A stretch of DNA of 64,000 nucleotides, from assembly GCF_014650175.1 (NCBI RefSeq), contig NZ_BMUL01000001.1:629199-693198 (forward strand), written 5' to 3'. This stretch comes from Streptomyces termitum. GTDB lineage: Bacteria > Actinomycetota > Actinomycetes > Streptomycetales > Streptomycetaceae. Below the pieces are notes generated by a model that was not told the DNA's origin, did no database searches, and saw only the letters and a list, made by a program, of their open reading frames with translations. The position numbers and the translations under genes were made by a program. This document shows positions 16,072 through 24,755 of the stretch, one piece after another. Position 1 is the first letter of the stretch. Each line of letters begins with the position of its first letter.

Positions 16072-17292
16072 GTGAACCAGTTGAAGTCCCGTGAGCCCGG
16101 ATCCGTCGACCTGCCCGGAACACTGTCCTCCGCCCTGCGCGCCGAACTGATCGCGTTCCGCAGGGACTTGCACATGCACCCCGAGTTGGGGAACCAGGAG
16201 TTCCGCACCACCGCGGCGCTCAAGGCCCGCCTGGAGGCGGCCGGCCTCGCGCCACGGGTCCTCCCGGGCGGCACCGGACTCATCTGTGACATCGGCACCT
16301 GGGACGGCGGGCGCCCCATGCTCGCCATCCGCGCCGACCTGGACGCCCTGCCCATCCCGGACGTGAAGACCGTCGCGTACCGCTCCACCGTGCCCAACCG
16401 CGCCCACGCCTGCGGCCACGACGTGCACACCACCACCGTCCTCGGCGCCGGCCTGGTGCTGGCCGGGATGGAGCGCGAGGGGCTGCTGCCGCGCCCGGTC
16501 CGGCTGCTCTTCCAGCCCGCCGAGGAGGTGCTGCCCGGCGGCGCCGCCGACGCGGTCGCGGCGGGCGTCCTCGACGGCGTCGGCCGGATCATCGCCGTGC
16601 ACTGCGACCCGAAGGTGGACGCCGGGAAGATCGGCCTGCGGGTCGGCCCGATCACCTCGGCCTGCGACCGCCTGGAGGTCACCCTCGACGGCCCCGGCGG
16701 CCACACCGCCCGCCCGCACCTCACCACCGACCTGGTGACCGCCGCCGCCCGGGTCGCGACCGACGTGCCCGCGGTGCTCGCCCGCCGGGTGGACGCCCGC
16801 TCGGGCCTCTCGCTCACCTGGGGCCGGATCGAGGCCGGGCACGCGCCCAACGTGATCCCGCAGCACGCCGAGCTCTCCGGCACGGTCCGCTGCCTGGACC
16901 TGCCGGCCTGGCGCGACGCCCCGGACCTGGTGCACGCGGCGGTGGACGAGGTCGCCGCCCTGCACCGGGCGAAGTCGACGGTGAACTACGTGCGCGGCGT
17001 CCCGCCGGTCGTGAACGACGCGGTGATCGCGGAGCTGCTGCGGGACGCGATGATCGCCCGGCGCGGGTTCGACGCGGTCGAGGACACCGAGCAGAGCCTC
17101 GGCGGCGAGGACTTCTCCTGGTACCTGGAGCACGTGCCCGGCGCGATGGCCCGGCTCGGCGTCCGCACCCCCGGCGACCCCCGGGTCCGCGACCTGCACG
17201 CGGGCGATTTCGACGTGGACGAGGACGCCATCGAGACCGCCGTGGAGCTCTTCACGGCCGCCGCGGTGATCGACGCCACGCCGAAGGGCTGA
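16072..17292 (+). CDS. M20-family amidohydrolase (N-acyl amino acid / hippurate hydrolase type)
   Basis: 406 residues. 'AFRRDLHMHPELGNQEFRTT', 'LAIRADLDALPI', 'HACGHDVHTTTVLGA', 'LLFQPAEEVLPGGA' and 'EDTEQSLGGEDFSWYLE' are the ordered blocks of M20D amidohydrolases; the HACGHD, PAEE and late His/Glu residues give the di-metal site. The dimerisation domain lies at about 190-300. It should hydrolyse the amide of an N-acyl amino acid or small peptide in the cytoplasm. Transcribed alone: it has its own leaderless promoter with a palindrome and a terminator hairpin 60 nt after the stop. Confidence 0.85.
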   Translation: MNQLKSREPGSVDLPGTLSSALRAELIAFRRDLHMHPELGNQEFRTTAALKARLEAAGLAPRVLPGGTGLICDIGTWDGGRPMLAIRADLDALPIPDVKTVAYRSTVPNRAHACGHDVHTTTVLGAGLVLAGMEREGLLPRPVRLLFQPAEEVLPGGAADAVAAGVLDGVGRIIAVHCDPKVDAGKIGLRVGPITSACDRLEVTLDGPGGHTARPHLTTDLVTAAARVATDVPAVLARRVDARSGLSLTWGRIEAGHAPNVIPQHAELSGTVRCLDLPAWRDAPDLVHAAVDEVAALHRAKSTVNYVRGVPPVVNDAVIAELLRDAMIARRGFDAVEDTEQSLGGEDFSWYLEHVPGAMARLGVRTPGDPRVRDLHAGDFDVDEDAIETAVELFTAAAVIDATPKG

Positions 17293-17351
17293 GCCCGCAC
17301 CGGATTGGCTTGAAATCGGGGCGAACTCTCTCAAATAAAGTACGACCTTAT

Positions 17352-17380
17352 GGCCGGACGGTGTGATCAGCCGTCCGGCC
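17352..17380 (+). terminator. Terminator of the M20 hydrolase gene
   Basis: GGCCGGACGG (17352-17361) and CCGTCCGGCC (17371-17380) form a perfect 10-bp stem around a 9-nt loop, 60 nt after the stop. The remaining gap to 17606 holds a short AT-richer stretch and the bmpA operator/promoter region. Confidence 0.65.
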
Positions 17381-17532
17381 CAGTCGTCCGGCGCGGCGCC
17401 GGGAAAACCCTTCCGGGCCCTTGTCCCAGACGGTATAACCGGCAGTACCGGGCCGAACGCCCCCGGTCGCCTCCCCCCGGGCCGGTTCGCGACGATCCGA
17501 TAACGACTCATGAACGGGTCTTTAACTGACAT

Positions 17533-17544
17533 CTACGCGCGTTA
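17533..17544 (+). promoter_or_regulatory. Nucleoside-regulon operator upstream of bmpA (10/12 match)
   Basis: CTACGCGCGTTA matches the 12-bp palindrome CTACGCGCGTAG at 10 of 12 positions, 63 nt before the bmpA start and overlapping a -10-like TACGAT (17543-17548). It is the weakest of the six copies in this window. Confidence 0.5.
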
Positions 17545-17606
17545 CGATCGCGGCGAAACCAGCGCCGGAAGAGGCGCTTTCGGTCAGTCTCGAAGGGACC
17601 CTCCTC

Positions 17607-18662
17607 TTGCGCCGGATCACCAGGATCACCACCGTGGGCATCGCCTCCGCGGCGCTCGCGCTCTCCGCCACCGCCTGTGGCAAGAACTCCTCGGACAGCG
17701 GCTCCGGCTCCTCGGACTCGAAGGCGACCAAGGCCGCCATCGCGTACGACATCGGCGGCCGCGGCGACCAGTCCTTCAACGACGCCGCCTACGCGGGTCT
17801 GAAGAAGGCCGAGGACGAGCTCAAGGTCAAGGGCGCCGAGGCCGAGCCGTCGGCCGGCGAGGGCGACGCCGACAAGGTCCAGCGCCTCACCTCGCTGGCC
17901 CGCGCCGGCAACAACCCGGTCATCGGCGTCGGCTTCGCCTACGCCCCGGCCATCGAGAAGGTCGCCAAGCAGTTCCCGAAGACCACCTTCGGCATCATCG
18001 ACGACACCTCGGTCACCGGCGAGAACATCGCCAACCTCGTCTTCAACGAGGAGCAGGGCTCCTACCTGGCCGGCGTCGCCGCCGCCAAGGCGTCCAAGAC
18101 CGGCACCGTCGGCTTCATCGGCGGCGTCGAGGTCCCGCTGATCAAGAAGTTCGAGGCGGGCTACGTCCAGGGCGTCAAGGACACCAACCCCAAGGCGAAG
18201 GTGCTCACCCAGTACCTGACCCAGCCGCCGAACTTCGACGGTTTCGCCAAGCCCGACCTCGGCAAGGCCGCCGCCCAGGGCCAGCTCGACAAGGGCGCCG
18301 ACGTGGTCTACGCCGCCGCCGGTCTGGCCGGTTCCGGTGCCATCGAGGCCGCCTCCAAGGCCGGCAAGTGGTCCATCGGCGTCGACTCCGACCAGTACAA
18401 CCAGGCCGGTCTGAAGGCGTACAAGGACTCCATCCTGACCTCGGTCACCAAGGACGTCTCGGACTCCGTCTTCAACCTGATCAAGTCGGTCCAGGACGGC
18501 AAGCCGCAGACCGGTGAGATCCGCTACGGCCTCGCCACGGACGGTGTCGGCCTGGCCGACTCCAACCCGAAGTACAAGGCGATGACCGACCTGATCGCCG
18601 CGGTCGACAAGGCGAAGAAGGACATCGTCGACGGCAAGATCACGGTCAAGACCGCTCCGTAA
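17607..18662 (+). CDS. BMP-family nucleoside-binding lipoprotein of an ABC transporter
   Basis: 351 residues from TTG 17607, with GAAGGGA upstream. A lipoprotein signal ends at 'LALSATAC', then a Ser/Gly linker. 'AIAYDIGGRGDQSFNDAAYAGL', 'NPVIGVGFAYAPAIEKVAKQFP', 'EEQGSYLAGVAAAKASKTGTVGFIGG' are typical of the PnrA/BmpA-type nucleoside-binding proteins. It should capture nucleosides outside the membrane for the ABC ATPase and permeases that follow. A strong hairpin separates it from the ATPase gene, which would keep the binding protein more abundant than the membrane parts. Upstream is a partial copy of the nucleoside-regulon palindrome. Confidence 0.88.
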   Translation: MRRITRITTVGIASAALALSATACGKNSSDSGSGSSDSKATKAAIAYDIGGRGDQSFNDAAYAGLKKAEDELKVKGAEAEPSAGEGDADKVQRLTSLARAGNNPVIGVGFAYAPAIEKVAKQFPKTTFGIIDDTSVTGENIANLVFNEEQGSYLAGVAAAKASKTGTVGFIGGVEVPLIKKFEAGYVQGVKDTNPKAKVLTQYLTQPPNFDGFAKPDLGKAAAQGQLDKGADVVYAAAGLAGSGAIEAASKAGKWSIGVDSDQYNQAGLKAYKDSILTSVTKDVSDSVFNLIKSVQDGKPQTGEIRYGLATDGVGLADSNPKYKAMTDLIAAVDKAKKDIVDGKITVKTAP

Positions 18663-18690
18663 GGAAGCGCAGGTCACGACCTGTCGCCGC

Positions 18691-18728
18691 GGGCCCGGCC
18701 CCGGTGGGACACCCACCGGACCGGGCCC
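18691..18728 (+). terminator. Strong hairpin between bmpA and the transporter ATPase gene
   Basis: GGGCCCGG/CCGGGCCC and CCGGTGGG/CCCACCGG form a long stem with a small bulge and a 3-nt loop. It can act as a partial terminator or 3' stabiliser, giving an excess of binding-protein mRNA over the membrane components. Confidence 0.6.
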
Positions 18729-18768
18729 CGGCCCCATTCCCGTACGGGTTTTCACTTTTTCGGCAGCG

Positions 18769-18780
18769 CTACGCGTGTAG
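18769..18780 (+). promoter_or_regulatory. Nucleoside-regulon operator before the ABC ATPase gene (11/12 match)
   Basis: CTACGCGTGTAG differs from CTACGCGCGTAG at one base. It lies after the bmpA hairpin and about 75-100 nt before the ATPase gene, so the membrane components appear to have their own controlled promoter. Confidence 0.6.
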
Positions 18781-18878
18781 ATGTCGCACCGGCACGATAA
18801 CTTCGCCCCGCCCTGCCCTCCGCTCCCACTCCTTCCGGCCAAGGAGAGTGCGTCATCAACGCGTCCAGCCCCCCGGCC

Positions 18879-20516
18879 GTGGAACTCCACGGCATCACCA
18901 AGCGCTTCCCCGGCGTCGTCGCCAACCGGGACATCGCGATCACCGTCCGCAAGGGCACGGTTCACGCCCTCATCGGTGAGAACGGTGCCGGCAAGTCGAC
19001 CCTCATGAAGATCCTCTACGGCATGCAGAAGCCGGACGAGGGCACCATCGCCATCGACGGGGAGCAGGTCGCCTTCTCCACGCCCGGCGACGCCATCGCG
19101 CGCGGCATCGGCATGGTGCACCAGCACTTCATGCTCGCCGACAACCTCACCGTCCTGGAGAACGTCGTCCTCGGCGGCGAGAAGCTCCACGGCATCGGCG
19201 CCAAGGCCCGCAAGAAGATCCTGGAGATCTCCGACGCGTACGGCCTCGGGGTCCGCCCCGACGCCCTCGTCGAGGACCTCGGCGTCGCCGACCGCCAGCG
19301 CGTCGAGATCCTCAAGGTCCTCTACCGCGGCGCCCGGATCCTCATCCTCGACGAGCCCACCGCCGTCCTCGTCCCGCAGGAGGTCGACGCGCTCTTCGAC
19401 AACCTCCGCGAGCTCAAGGCCGAGGGCCTCACCGTCATCTTCATCTCGCACAAGCTGGGCGAGGTCCTGAAGGTCGCCGACGACATCACCGTCATCCGGC
19501 GCGGCACCACCGTCGGCACCGCCGACCCGAGGACCGCCACCACCAAGCAGCTCGCCGAGCTGATGGTCGGCAGCGAGCTGCCCTCCCCGGAGACCCGCGA
19601 GTCGACCGTCACCGACGTGCCGATGCTCCAGGTCGAGGGGCTGACCCTGCTGGAGACCGGCATCACCGCCGTCCCCCAGGTGTCCGCCGCCCGGGTCGTC
19701 TCGCCCAGCGACACGTACGTGCACGAAAGCGCCGAGGTCGGCCGCAAGCTCCTCGACGACGTCTCGCTCACCATCCACAAGGGCGAGATCCTCGGCATCG
19801 CGGGCGTCGAGGGCAACGGCCAGACCGAGCTGATCGAAGCCCTCATGGGCATGGTCTCGCCCGACGCGGGCGTCATCCGCCTCGACGGCGCGGACCTCTC
19901 CGCCGTCCCGGTGCGCAAGCGCCGCGAGGGCGGCATCGGCTACATCCCCGAGGACCGCCACCGGCACGGCCTGCTCCTGGAGGCCCCCCTCTGGGAGAAC
20001 CGCATCCTCGGCCACGTCACCGAGGCCCCCAACTCCAAGCGCGGCATCCTCGACCTGAAGGCCGCCCGCCAGGACACCGAGCGGATCGTGCGCGAGTACG
20101 ACGTCCGCACCCCGGGCATCGACGTGACCGCGGCCTCCCTCTCCGGCGGCAACCAGCAGAAGCTGATCGTCGGCCGCGAGATGAGCCACAACCCCAAGTT
20201 CCTGATCGCCGCCCACCCCACCCGCGGCGTGGACGTCGGCGCGCAGGCGCAGATCTGGGACGCGATCCGCGACGCCCGCCGCGAGGGCCTGGCCGTCCTG
20301 CTGATCTCGGCCGACCTCGACGAGCTGATCGGCCTCTCCGACACCCTCCGGGTCATGTACCGCGGCAAGCTCGTCGCGGACGCGGACCCCGCCACCATCA
20401 CGCCCGAGCAGCTCGGCTCCGCCATGACCGGTGCGGCCTCCGGCCACCTCGAAGGCGGCGAGCAGGCCGAGCAGTCCGCGCAGCCCGAGCAGTCCGAAGA
20501 CGGTGACGCCCGATGA
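18879..20516 (+). CDS. Nucleoside ABC transporter ATP-binding protein (two ABC domains)
   Basis: 545 residues counted from GTG 18879, the first standard start. The first ABC domain has Walker A 'GENGAGKSTLMK' and Walker B 'ILILDEPTA'; the second has the degenerate 'GVEGNGQTELIEA', signature 'LSGGNQQKL' and 'YIPEDRHRHGLLL', a pattern shared with RbsA/nucleoside-type duplicated ATPases. No ribosome site precedes the GTG, whereas AAGGAG (18841-18846) is correctly placed for an in-frame ATC at 18855 that would give a start reading (M)INASSPPAVELHG, as in relatives; see the finding. Stop overlaps the next gene (ATGA). Confidence 0.9.
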   Translation: MELHGITKRFPGVVANRDIAITVRKGTVHALIGENGAGKSTLMKILYGMQKPDEGTIAIDGEQVAFSTPGDAIARGIGMVHQHFMLADNLTVLENVVLGGEKLHGIGAKARKKILEISDAYGLGVRPDALVEDLGVADRQRVEILKVLYRGARILILDEPTAVLVPQEVDALFDNLRELKAEGLTVIFISHKLGEVLKVADDITVIRRGTTVGTADPRTATTKQLAELMVGSELPSPETRESTVTDVPMLQVEGLTLLETGITAVPQVSAARVVSPSDTYVHESAEVGRKLLDDVSLTIHKGEILGIAGVEGNGQTELIEALMGMVSPDAGVIRLDGADLSAVPVRKRREGGIGYIPEDRHRHGLLLEAPLWENRILGHVTEAPNSKRGILDLKAARQDTERIVREYDVRTPGIDVTAASLSGGNQQKLIVGREMSHNPKFLIAAHPTRGVDVGAQAQIWDAIRDARREGLAVLLISADLDELIGLSDTLRVMYRGKLVADADPATITPEQLGSAMTGAASGHLEGGEQAEQSAQPEQSEDGDAR

Positions 20517-21631
20517 AGAAATTCGACAAGGACAAGCTGATCATCGGGGCCGCGGGCCCGGTGCTCGCGCTGGTCTCCTCGTTCGTGCTCACCATGCTGG
20601 TGCTGCTCGCCACGGGCCTCGACCCGATCGAGCCGATCCGGCTGATGATCGAGAACGCCGGGTACTCGGACATCCAGGTCCTGATCGTCAACCAGACCGG
20701 GATCTACTACCTGGCCGCCCTGGGCGTCGCCCTCGGCTTCCGGATGAACCTCTTCAACATCGGCGTCGACGGCCAGTACCGCCTCGCGGCGATGGTCTCG
20801 GCCGTGGTCGGCGCCTCGGTGGAGCTGCCCGGCCCGCTGCACATCCTGCTGATCGTGCTCGTCGCGATGCTCACCGGCGCCTTCTGGGCCGGCATCGCGG
20901 GCATCCTGAAGACCAGCCGGGGCGTCTCCGAGGTCGTCTCGACGATCATGCTGAACGCCATCGCGACCTCCCTGATCGCCTGGCTGATCCTGCCGAAGAA
21001 CCTCGGCGTCCAGCCCGCGGGCTCCAACGACCTGACCACCGGCAAGATCGCCGAGTCCGGCTGGTTCCCCGGCATCGACATGGGCCAGGGCAACGGCGAG
21101 ATCTACGGCTTCACCTTCGTCGCCCTCGCCCTCGGCGTCGTCTACTGGTTCGCCCTCAACCGCACCCGCTTCGGCTTCGACCTGCGCGCCACCGGCGAGA
21201 GCGAGTCGGCGGCCCAGGCCAGCGGCGTGGACGCCAAGAAGATGATCCTCACCTCGATGCTGCTCTCGGGCGCGCTGGCCGGCCTCTCCGGCATGCCGAC
21301 GCTGCTCGGCGACACCCACACGTACAGCCTCTCGTTCCCGGTCGGCGTCGGCTTCACCGCCATCACGATCGCGCTCCTCGGCCGGAACAACCCGGTCGGC
21401 GTCCTCTTCGCGGCCCTCCTCTTCGCGTTCCTCGACAAGGCGTCCTCGTCGCTGGACGTCGAGGGCTACCCGAAGGAGATCACGCAGATCATGCAGGGCA
21501 TCATCGTGATCGCCGTGGTGGTCTCCTACGAACTCGTCCGCCGCTACGGCACCCGGCGCCAGCAGCAGAAGGTCGGCGAGGAGCTGGCCGCCGGCGGCGC
21601 CCTCAAGACCGACAAGGAGGTCTCGGCATGA
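20513..21631 (+). CDS. Nucleoside ABC transporter permease 1
   Basis: 372 residues, eight to ten hydrophobic segments of the BPD_transp_2 type used with BMP-family binding proteins ('FRMNLFNIGVDGQYRLAAM', 'GVSEVVSTIMLNAIATSL', 'SGVDAKKMILTSMLLSGALAGLSGM'). Starts inside the ATPase stop codon (ATGA) and its own stop overlaps the second permease start, so the three membrane components are translated in lockstep. It forms one half of the nucleoside channel in the cytoplasmic membrane. Confidence 0.88.
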   Translation: MKKFDKDKLIIGAAGPVLALVSSFVLTMLVLLATGLDPIEPIRLMIENAGYSDIQVLIVNQTGIYYLAALGVALGFRMNLFNIGVDGQYRLAAMVSAVVGASVELPGPLHILLIVLVAMLTGAFWAGIAGILKTSRGVSEVVSTIMLNAIATSLIAWLILPKNLGVQPAGSNDLTTGKIAESGWFPGIDMGQGNGEIYGFTFVALALGVVYWFALNRTRFGFDLRATGESESAAQASGVDAKKMILTSMLLSGALAGLSGMPTLLGDTHTYSLSFPVGVGFTAITIALLGRNNPVGVLFAALLFAFLDKASSSLDVEGYPKEITQIMQGIIVIAVVVSYELVRRYGTRRQQQKVGEELAAGGALKTDKEVSA

Positions 21632-22890
21632 GCACCGGTACCGTCGCCAAGCCGAGCGCCGCACCCCGGAAGGCCGGGCGCCGCAAGCTCACCTGGCCCT
21701 GGATCCTGCTGATCGTCGCGGCCGGCCTCGTCCTCTTCTCCCTCGTCCGCGTCGTCTCCGGCGCCGACGACCTCACCTCCGTCGGCCAGGTCTCCGGCGC
21801 GCTCCAGCTCGCCGTCCCGATCGGCCTCGCCGGTCTCGGCGGCCTGTGGTCCGAGCGCGCGGGCGTCGTCAACATCGGCCTCGAAGGCATGATGGTCCTC
21901 GGCACCTGGTTCGGCGCCTGGGCCGGCTACCAGTGGGGCCCCTGGGTGGGCGTCCTCTTCGGCCTCGTCGGCGGCGCGCTCGGCGGCCTGCTGCACGCGG
22001 TCATCACCGTCACGTTCAACGTGAACCACATCGTCTCCGGTGTGGCGATCAACATCCTGGCGGTCGGCTTCACCCAGTACCTGTCGAACTTCACCTTCGC
22101 CGAGGCCGAGGGCGGCTCCTCCAAGCAGTCCCCGCGCATCGACGAGATCACCGACATCACCGTTCCGGGGCTCTCGGACTGGCTGGCCACCCTCCAGGGC
22201 AAGCACTGGTTCCTGATCTCGGACCTCGCCGGCATCCTCGGCGGCCTGGTCACCAACCTGTCGCTGCTCACCGTCGTCGCGATCCTGCTGATCCCGGCCA
22301 CCTGGTGGATCCTGTGGCGCACGGCCTTCGGCCTGCGGCTGCGCTCCTGCGGCGAGAACCCGGTCGCGGCCGAGTCCCTCGGCGTCAACGTGTACAAGTA
22401 CAAGTACATCGCCGTCACCGCCTCCGGCGCCCTCGCCGGCCTCGGCGGCGCCTTCCTCGCGATCGTCGCCACCGGCATCTACCAGGAGGGCCAGACCGGC
22501 GGCCGCGGCTACATCGGTCTCGCCGCGATGATCTTCGGCAACTGGATGCCGGGCGGCATGGCCCTCGGCGCCGGCCTCTTCGGCTTCACCGACAGCCTCA
22601 AGCTGCGCGGCGGCGCCGAGAACGTCCACGCGCTGCTGCTGCTCGTCGCGGTCCTCCTCGTGATCGCCACCGTCTGGCAGCTGTACAGGAAGAAGTACGT
22701 GCCCGCCGTGATCGCCGCCGTCTTCTCGGCCGGCTTCTTCCTCTGGTACGCCCTCACCGACCAGGTCCCGAGCCAGTTCGTCGACGCCGCCCCGTACATC
22801 ACCACCCTGCTCGTGCTGGCCCTGTCGGCACAGCGGCTGCGGATGCCGAAGGCGGACGGCCTGCCCTACCGGAAGGGCCAGGGCAAGTGA
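21628..22890 (+). CDS. Nucleoside ABC transporter permease 2
   Basis: 420 residues from ATG 21628 (ATGA overlap, AAGGAGG upstream). 'LAGLGGLWSERAGVVNIGLEGMMVLGTWF', 'FNVNHIVSGVAINILAVGFTQYLS' and 'GENPVAAESLGVNVYKYKYIAVTASGALAG' are diagnostic for the second BPD_transp_2 permease in BMP-type nucleoside importers. Compared with permease 1 it has a longer loop at about 160-200 and extra C-terminal helices. Stop overlaps the GTG of cdd (GTGA), tying uptake to cytidine deamination. Confidence 0.88.
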   Translation: MSTGTVAKPSAAPRKAGRRKLTWPWILLIVAAGLVLFSLVRVVSGADDLTSVGQVSGALQLAVPIGLAGLGGLWSERAGVVNIGLEGMMVLGTWFGAWAGYQWGPWVGVLFGLVGGALGGLLHAVITVTFNVNHIVSGVAINILAVGFTQYLSNFTFAEAEGGSSKQSPRIDEITDITVPGLSDWLATLQGKHWFLISDLAGILGGLVTNLSLLTVVAILLIPATWWILWRTAFGLRLRSCGENPVAAESLGVNVYKYKYIAVTASGALAGLGGAFLAIVATGIYQEGQTGGRGYIGLAAMIFGNWMPGGMALGAGLFGFTDSLKLRGGAENVHALLLLVAVLLVIATVWQLYRKKYVPAVIAAVFSAGFFLWYALTDQVPSQFVDAAPYITTLLVLALSAQRLRMPKADGLPYRKGQGK

Positions 22891-23282
22891 CGGCGGAGCC
22901 CGACTGGGACCTCCTGCGGAAGGCCGCCCGCGAGGCGATGTCCCACGCGTACGCCCCGTACTCCGGCTTCCCCGTCGGCGCCGCCGCGCGCGTCGACGAC
23001 GGGCGGACGGTCTCCGGGTGCAACGTGGAGAACGCCTCGTTCGGCCTCGGCCTGTGCGCCGAGTGCGGGCTGGTCTCCCAGCTCCAGGCCACCGGCGGCG
23101 GCCGGCTCACCCACTTCGTGTGCGTGGACGGCCGGGGCGAGTCCCTCGTCCCCTGCGGCCGGTGCCGGCAGCTGCTGTACGAGTTCGGCGGCCCCGACCT
23201 CGTCCTGGAGACGCCCGCCGGGTTCCTCACCCTGGCGGAGATGCTCCCGCAGGCCTTCGGCCCGGAGCACCTCGCCCCGTAA
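22887..23282 (+). CDS. cdd: Cytidine deaminase
   Basis: 131 residues. 'CNVENASFGLGLCAECGLVSQL' (zinc Cys plus catalytic Glu in CAE) and 'PCGRCRQLLYEF' (two zinc Cys) define the small homotetrameric cytidine deaminases, which convert cytidine and deoxycytidine to uridine and deoxyuridine. It is the last gene of the transporter operon (GTG overlaps the permease stop) and is followed by a terminator-like hairpin. Its products feed the pyrimidine nucleoside phosphorylase next door. Confidence 0.93.
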   Translation: MTAEPDWDLLRKAAREAMSHAYAPYSGFPVGAAARVDDGRTVSGCNVENASFGLGLCAECGLVSQLQATGGGRLTHFVCVDGRGESLVPCGRCRQLLYEFGGPDLVLETPAGFLTLAEMLPQAFGPEHLAP

Positions 23283-23290
23283 CACCTCGG

Positions 23291-23323
23291 AGCGGCCCTT
23301 CCGGCACCATGGGAAGGGCCGCT
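23291..23323 (+). terminator. Hairpin between cdd and deoA
   Basis: AGCGGCCCTTCC (23291-23302) pairs perfectly with GGAAGGGCCGCT (23312-23323) around a 9-nt loop, 9 nt after the cdd stop. Confidence 0.65.
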
Positions 23324-23339
23324 CCTCCCGTTCCCCCCT

Positions 23340-23351
23340 CTATGCGCGTAG
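23340..23351 (+). promoter_or_regulatory. Nucleoside-regulon operator before deoA (11/12 match)
   Basis: CTATGCGCGTAG, one base from the perfect palindrome, 17 nt before the deoA ATG and directly preceding its ribosome site, so it lies at or near the transcription start. Confidence 0.6.
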
Positions 23352-23367
23352 AAAGAGGCACCACGAC

Positions 23368-24645
23368 ATGGACGTCATCTCTGTCATCCGGACCAAGCGG
23401 GACAAGGGCGAGCTGAGCCCCGAGCAGATCGACTGGGTCATCGACGCCTACACCCGCGGCGCGGTCGCGGACGAGCAGATGTCGGCCCTGGCCATGGCGA
23501 TCCTGCTCAACGGCATGAACCGCGACGAGATCGCCCGCTGGACGGCGGCCATGATCGCCTCCGGCGAGCGGATGAACTTCGACGCGCTCTCCCGCCCCAC
23601 CGCCGACAAGCACTCCACCGGCGGCGTCGGCGACAAGATCACCCTCCCGCTCGCCCCGCTCGTCGCCGCCTGCGGCGCGGCCGTCCCGCAGCTCTCCGGC
23701 CGGGGCCTCGGCCACACCGGCGGCACCCTCGACAAGCTGGAGTCCATCCCCGGCTGGCGCGCCCTGCTCTCCAACGAGGAGATGCTGCACGTCCTCGACA
23801 CCACCGGCGCCGTCATCTGCGCGGCGGGCGACGGCCTGGCCCCCGCCGACAAGAAGCTGTACGCGCTCCGCGACGTCACCGGCACCGTCGAGGCCATCCC
23901 GCTGATCGCCTCCTCGATCATGTCGAAGAAGATCGCCGAGGGCACCGGCTCCCTCGTCCTCGACGTCAAGGTCGGCACCGGCGCCTTCATGAAGACCATC
24001 GAGGACGCCCGCGAGCTGGCCTCCACCATGGTCGCGCTCGGCACCGACAGCGGTGTGAAGACCGTCGCGCTGCTCACCGACATGTCCACTCCGCTCGGCC
24101 TCACCGCGGGCAACGCCCTGGAGGTCCGCGAGTCCGTCGAGGTCCTCGCCGGCGGCGGCCCGCAGGACGTCGTGGATCTCACCCTGGCCCTCGCCCGCGA
24201 GATGCTCGACGCGGCCGGGCTCAAGGACGCCGACCCGGCGAAGGCGCTCAAGGACGGCTCCGCGATGGACGTCTGGCGCCGCATGATCTCCGCCCAGGGC
24301 GGCGACCCGGACGCGGCCCTCCCGGTCGCCCGCGAGCGGCACGTGGTGACGGCCCCGTCCTCCGGCGTCCTCACCCGCCTCGACGCCTACGACATCGGCA
24401 TCGCCGCCTGGCGCCTCGGCGCGGGCCGCGCCCGCAAGGAGGACCCGGTGCAGGCCGGCGCGGGCGTCGAACTGCACGCCCGCCCCGGCGACACGGTCAC
24501 CGCCGGGCAGCCGCTGCTCACCCTGCACACGGACACCCCGGAGAAGTTCGACTACGCCCTCGGCTCCCTGACGTCCGCCTGGGACATCGCCCCCGAGGGC
24601 ACGGACTTCAAGGCGACCCCGATCGTCCTGGACCGCATCGCGTAA
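23368..24645 (+). CDS. deoA: Thymidine / pyrimidine-nucleoside phosphorylase
   Basis: 425 residues. 'KHSTGGVGDKITLPLAPLVAACGAAVPQLSGRG' followed by 'HTGGTLDKLE' is the family signature; the N-terminal helical domain, the phosphate-binding Gly-rich loop and the C-terminal PYNP domain are all present and full length. It splits thymidine, deoxyuridine or uridine with phosphate to base plus (deoxy)ribose-1-phosphate. AAAGAGG serves as ribosome site. The operator palindrome lies immediately upstream, and a perfect 12-bp hairpin follows the gene, so deoA is its own unit. Confidence 0.93.
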   Translation: MDVISVIRTKRDKGELSPEQIDWVIDAYTRGAVADEQMSALAMAILLNGMNRDEIARWTAAMIASGERMNFDALSRPTADKHSTGGVGDKITLPLAPLVAACGAAVPQLSGRGLGHTGGTLDKLESIPGWRALLSNEEMLHVLDTTGAVICAAGDGLAPADKKLYALRDVTGTVEAIPLIASSIMSKKIAEGTGSLVLDVKVGTGAFMKTIEDARELASTMVALGTDSGVKTVALLTDMSTPLGLTAGNALEVRESVEVLAGGGPQDVVDLTLALAREMLDAAGLKDADPAKALKDGSAMDVWRRMISAQGGDPDAALPVARERHVVTAPSSGVLTRLDAYDIGIAAWRLGAGRARKEDPVQAGAGVELHARPGDTVTAGQPLLTLHTDTPEKFDYALGSLTSAWDIAPEGTDFKATPIVLDRIA

Positions 24646-24681
24646 CAGCACCTCTGGCATGTGCCGCTGACACCTTCGGGT

Positions 24682-24715
24682 GAACGGGACCGGTGGACCC
24701 CCGCCGGTCCCGTTC
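24682..24715 (+). terminator. Terminator of deoA
   Basis: GAACGGGACCGG (24682-24693) and CCGGTCCCGTTC (24704-24715) form a perfect 12-bp stem with a 10-nt loop. Confidence 0.75.
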
Positions 24716-24755
24716 GGCATGCTGGGATCGGTGACGACCGAATGAGGAGCACACC

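Noticed and set aside
17508..20447. 979-residue open frame on the minus strand opposite the nucleoside transporter genes
   Set aside because: Composition (Val/Gly/Asp/Arg with no motif) is the usual antisense shadow of GC-rich coding DNA; the plus-strand genes have clear domains.
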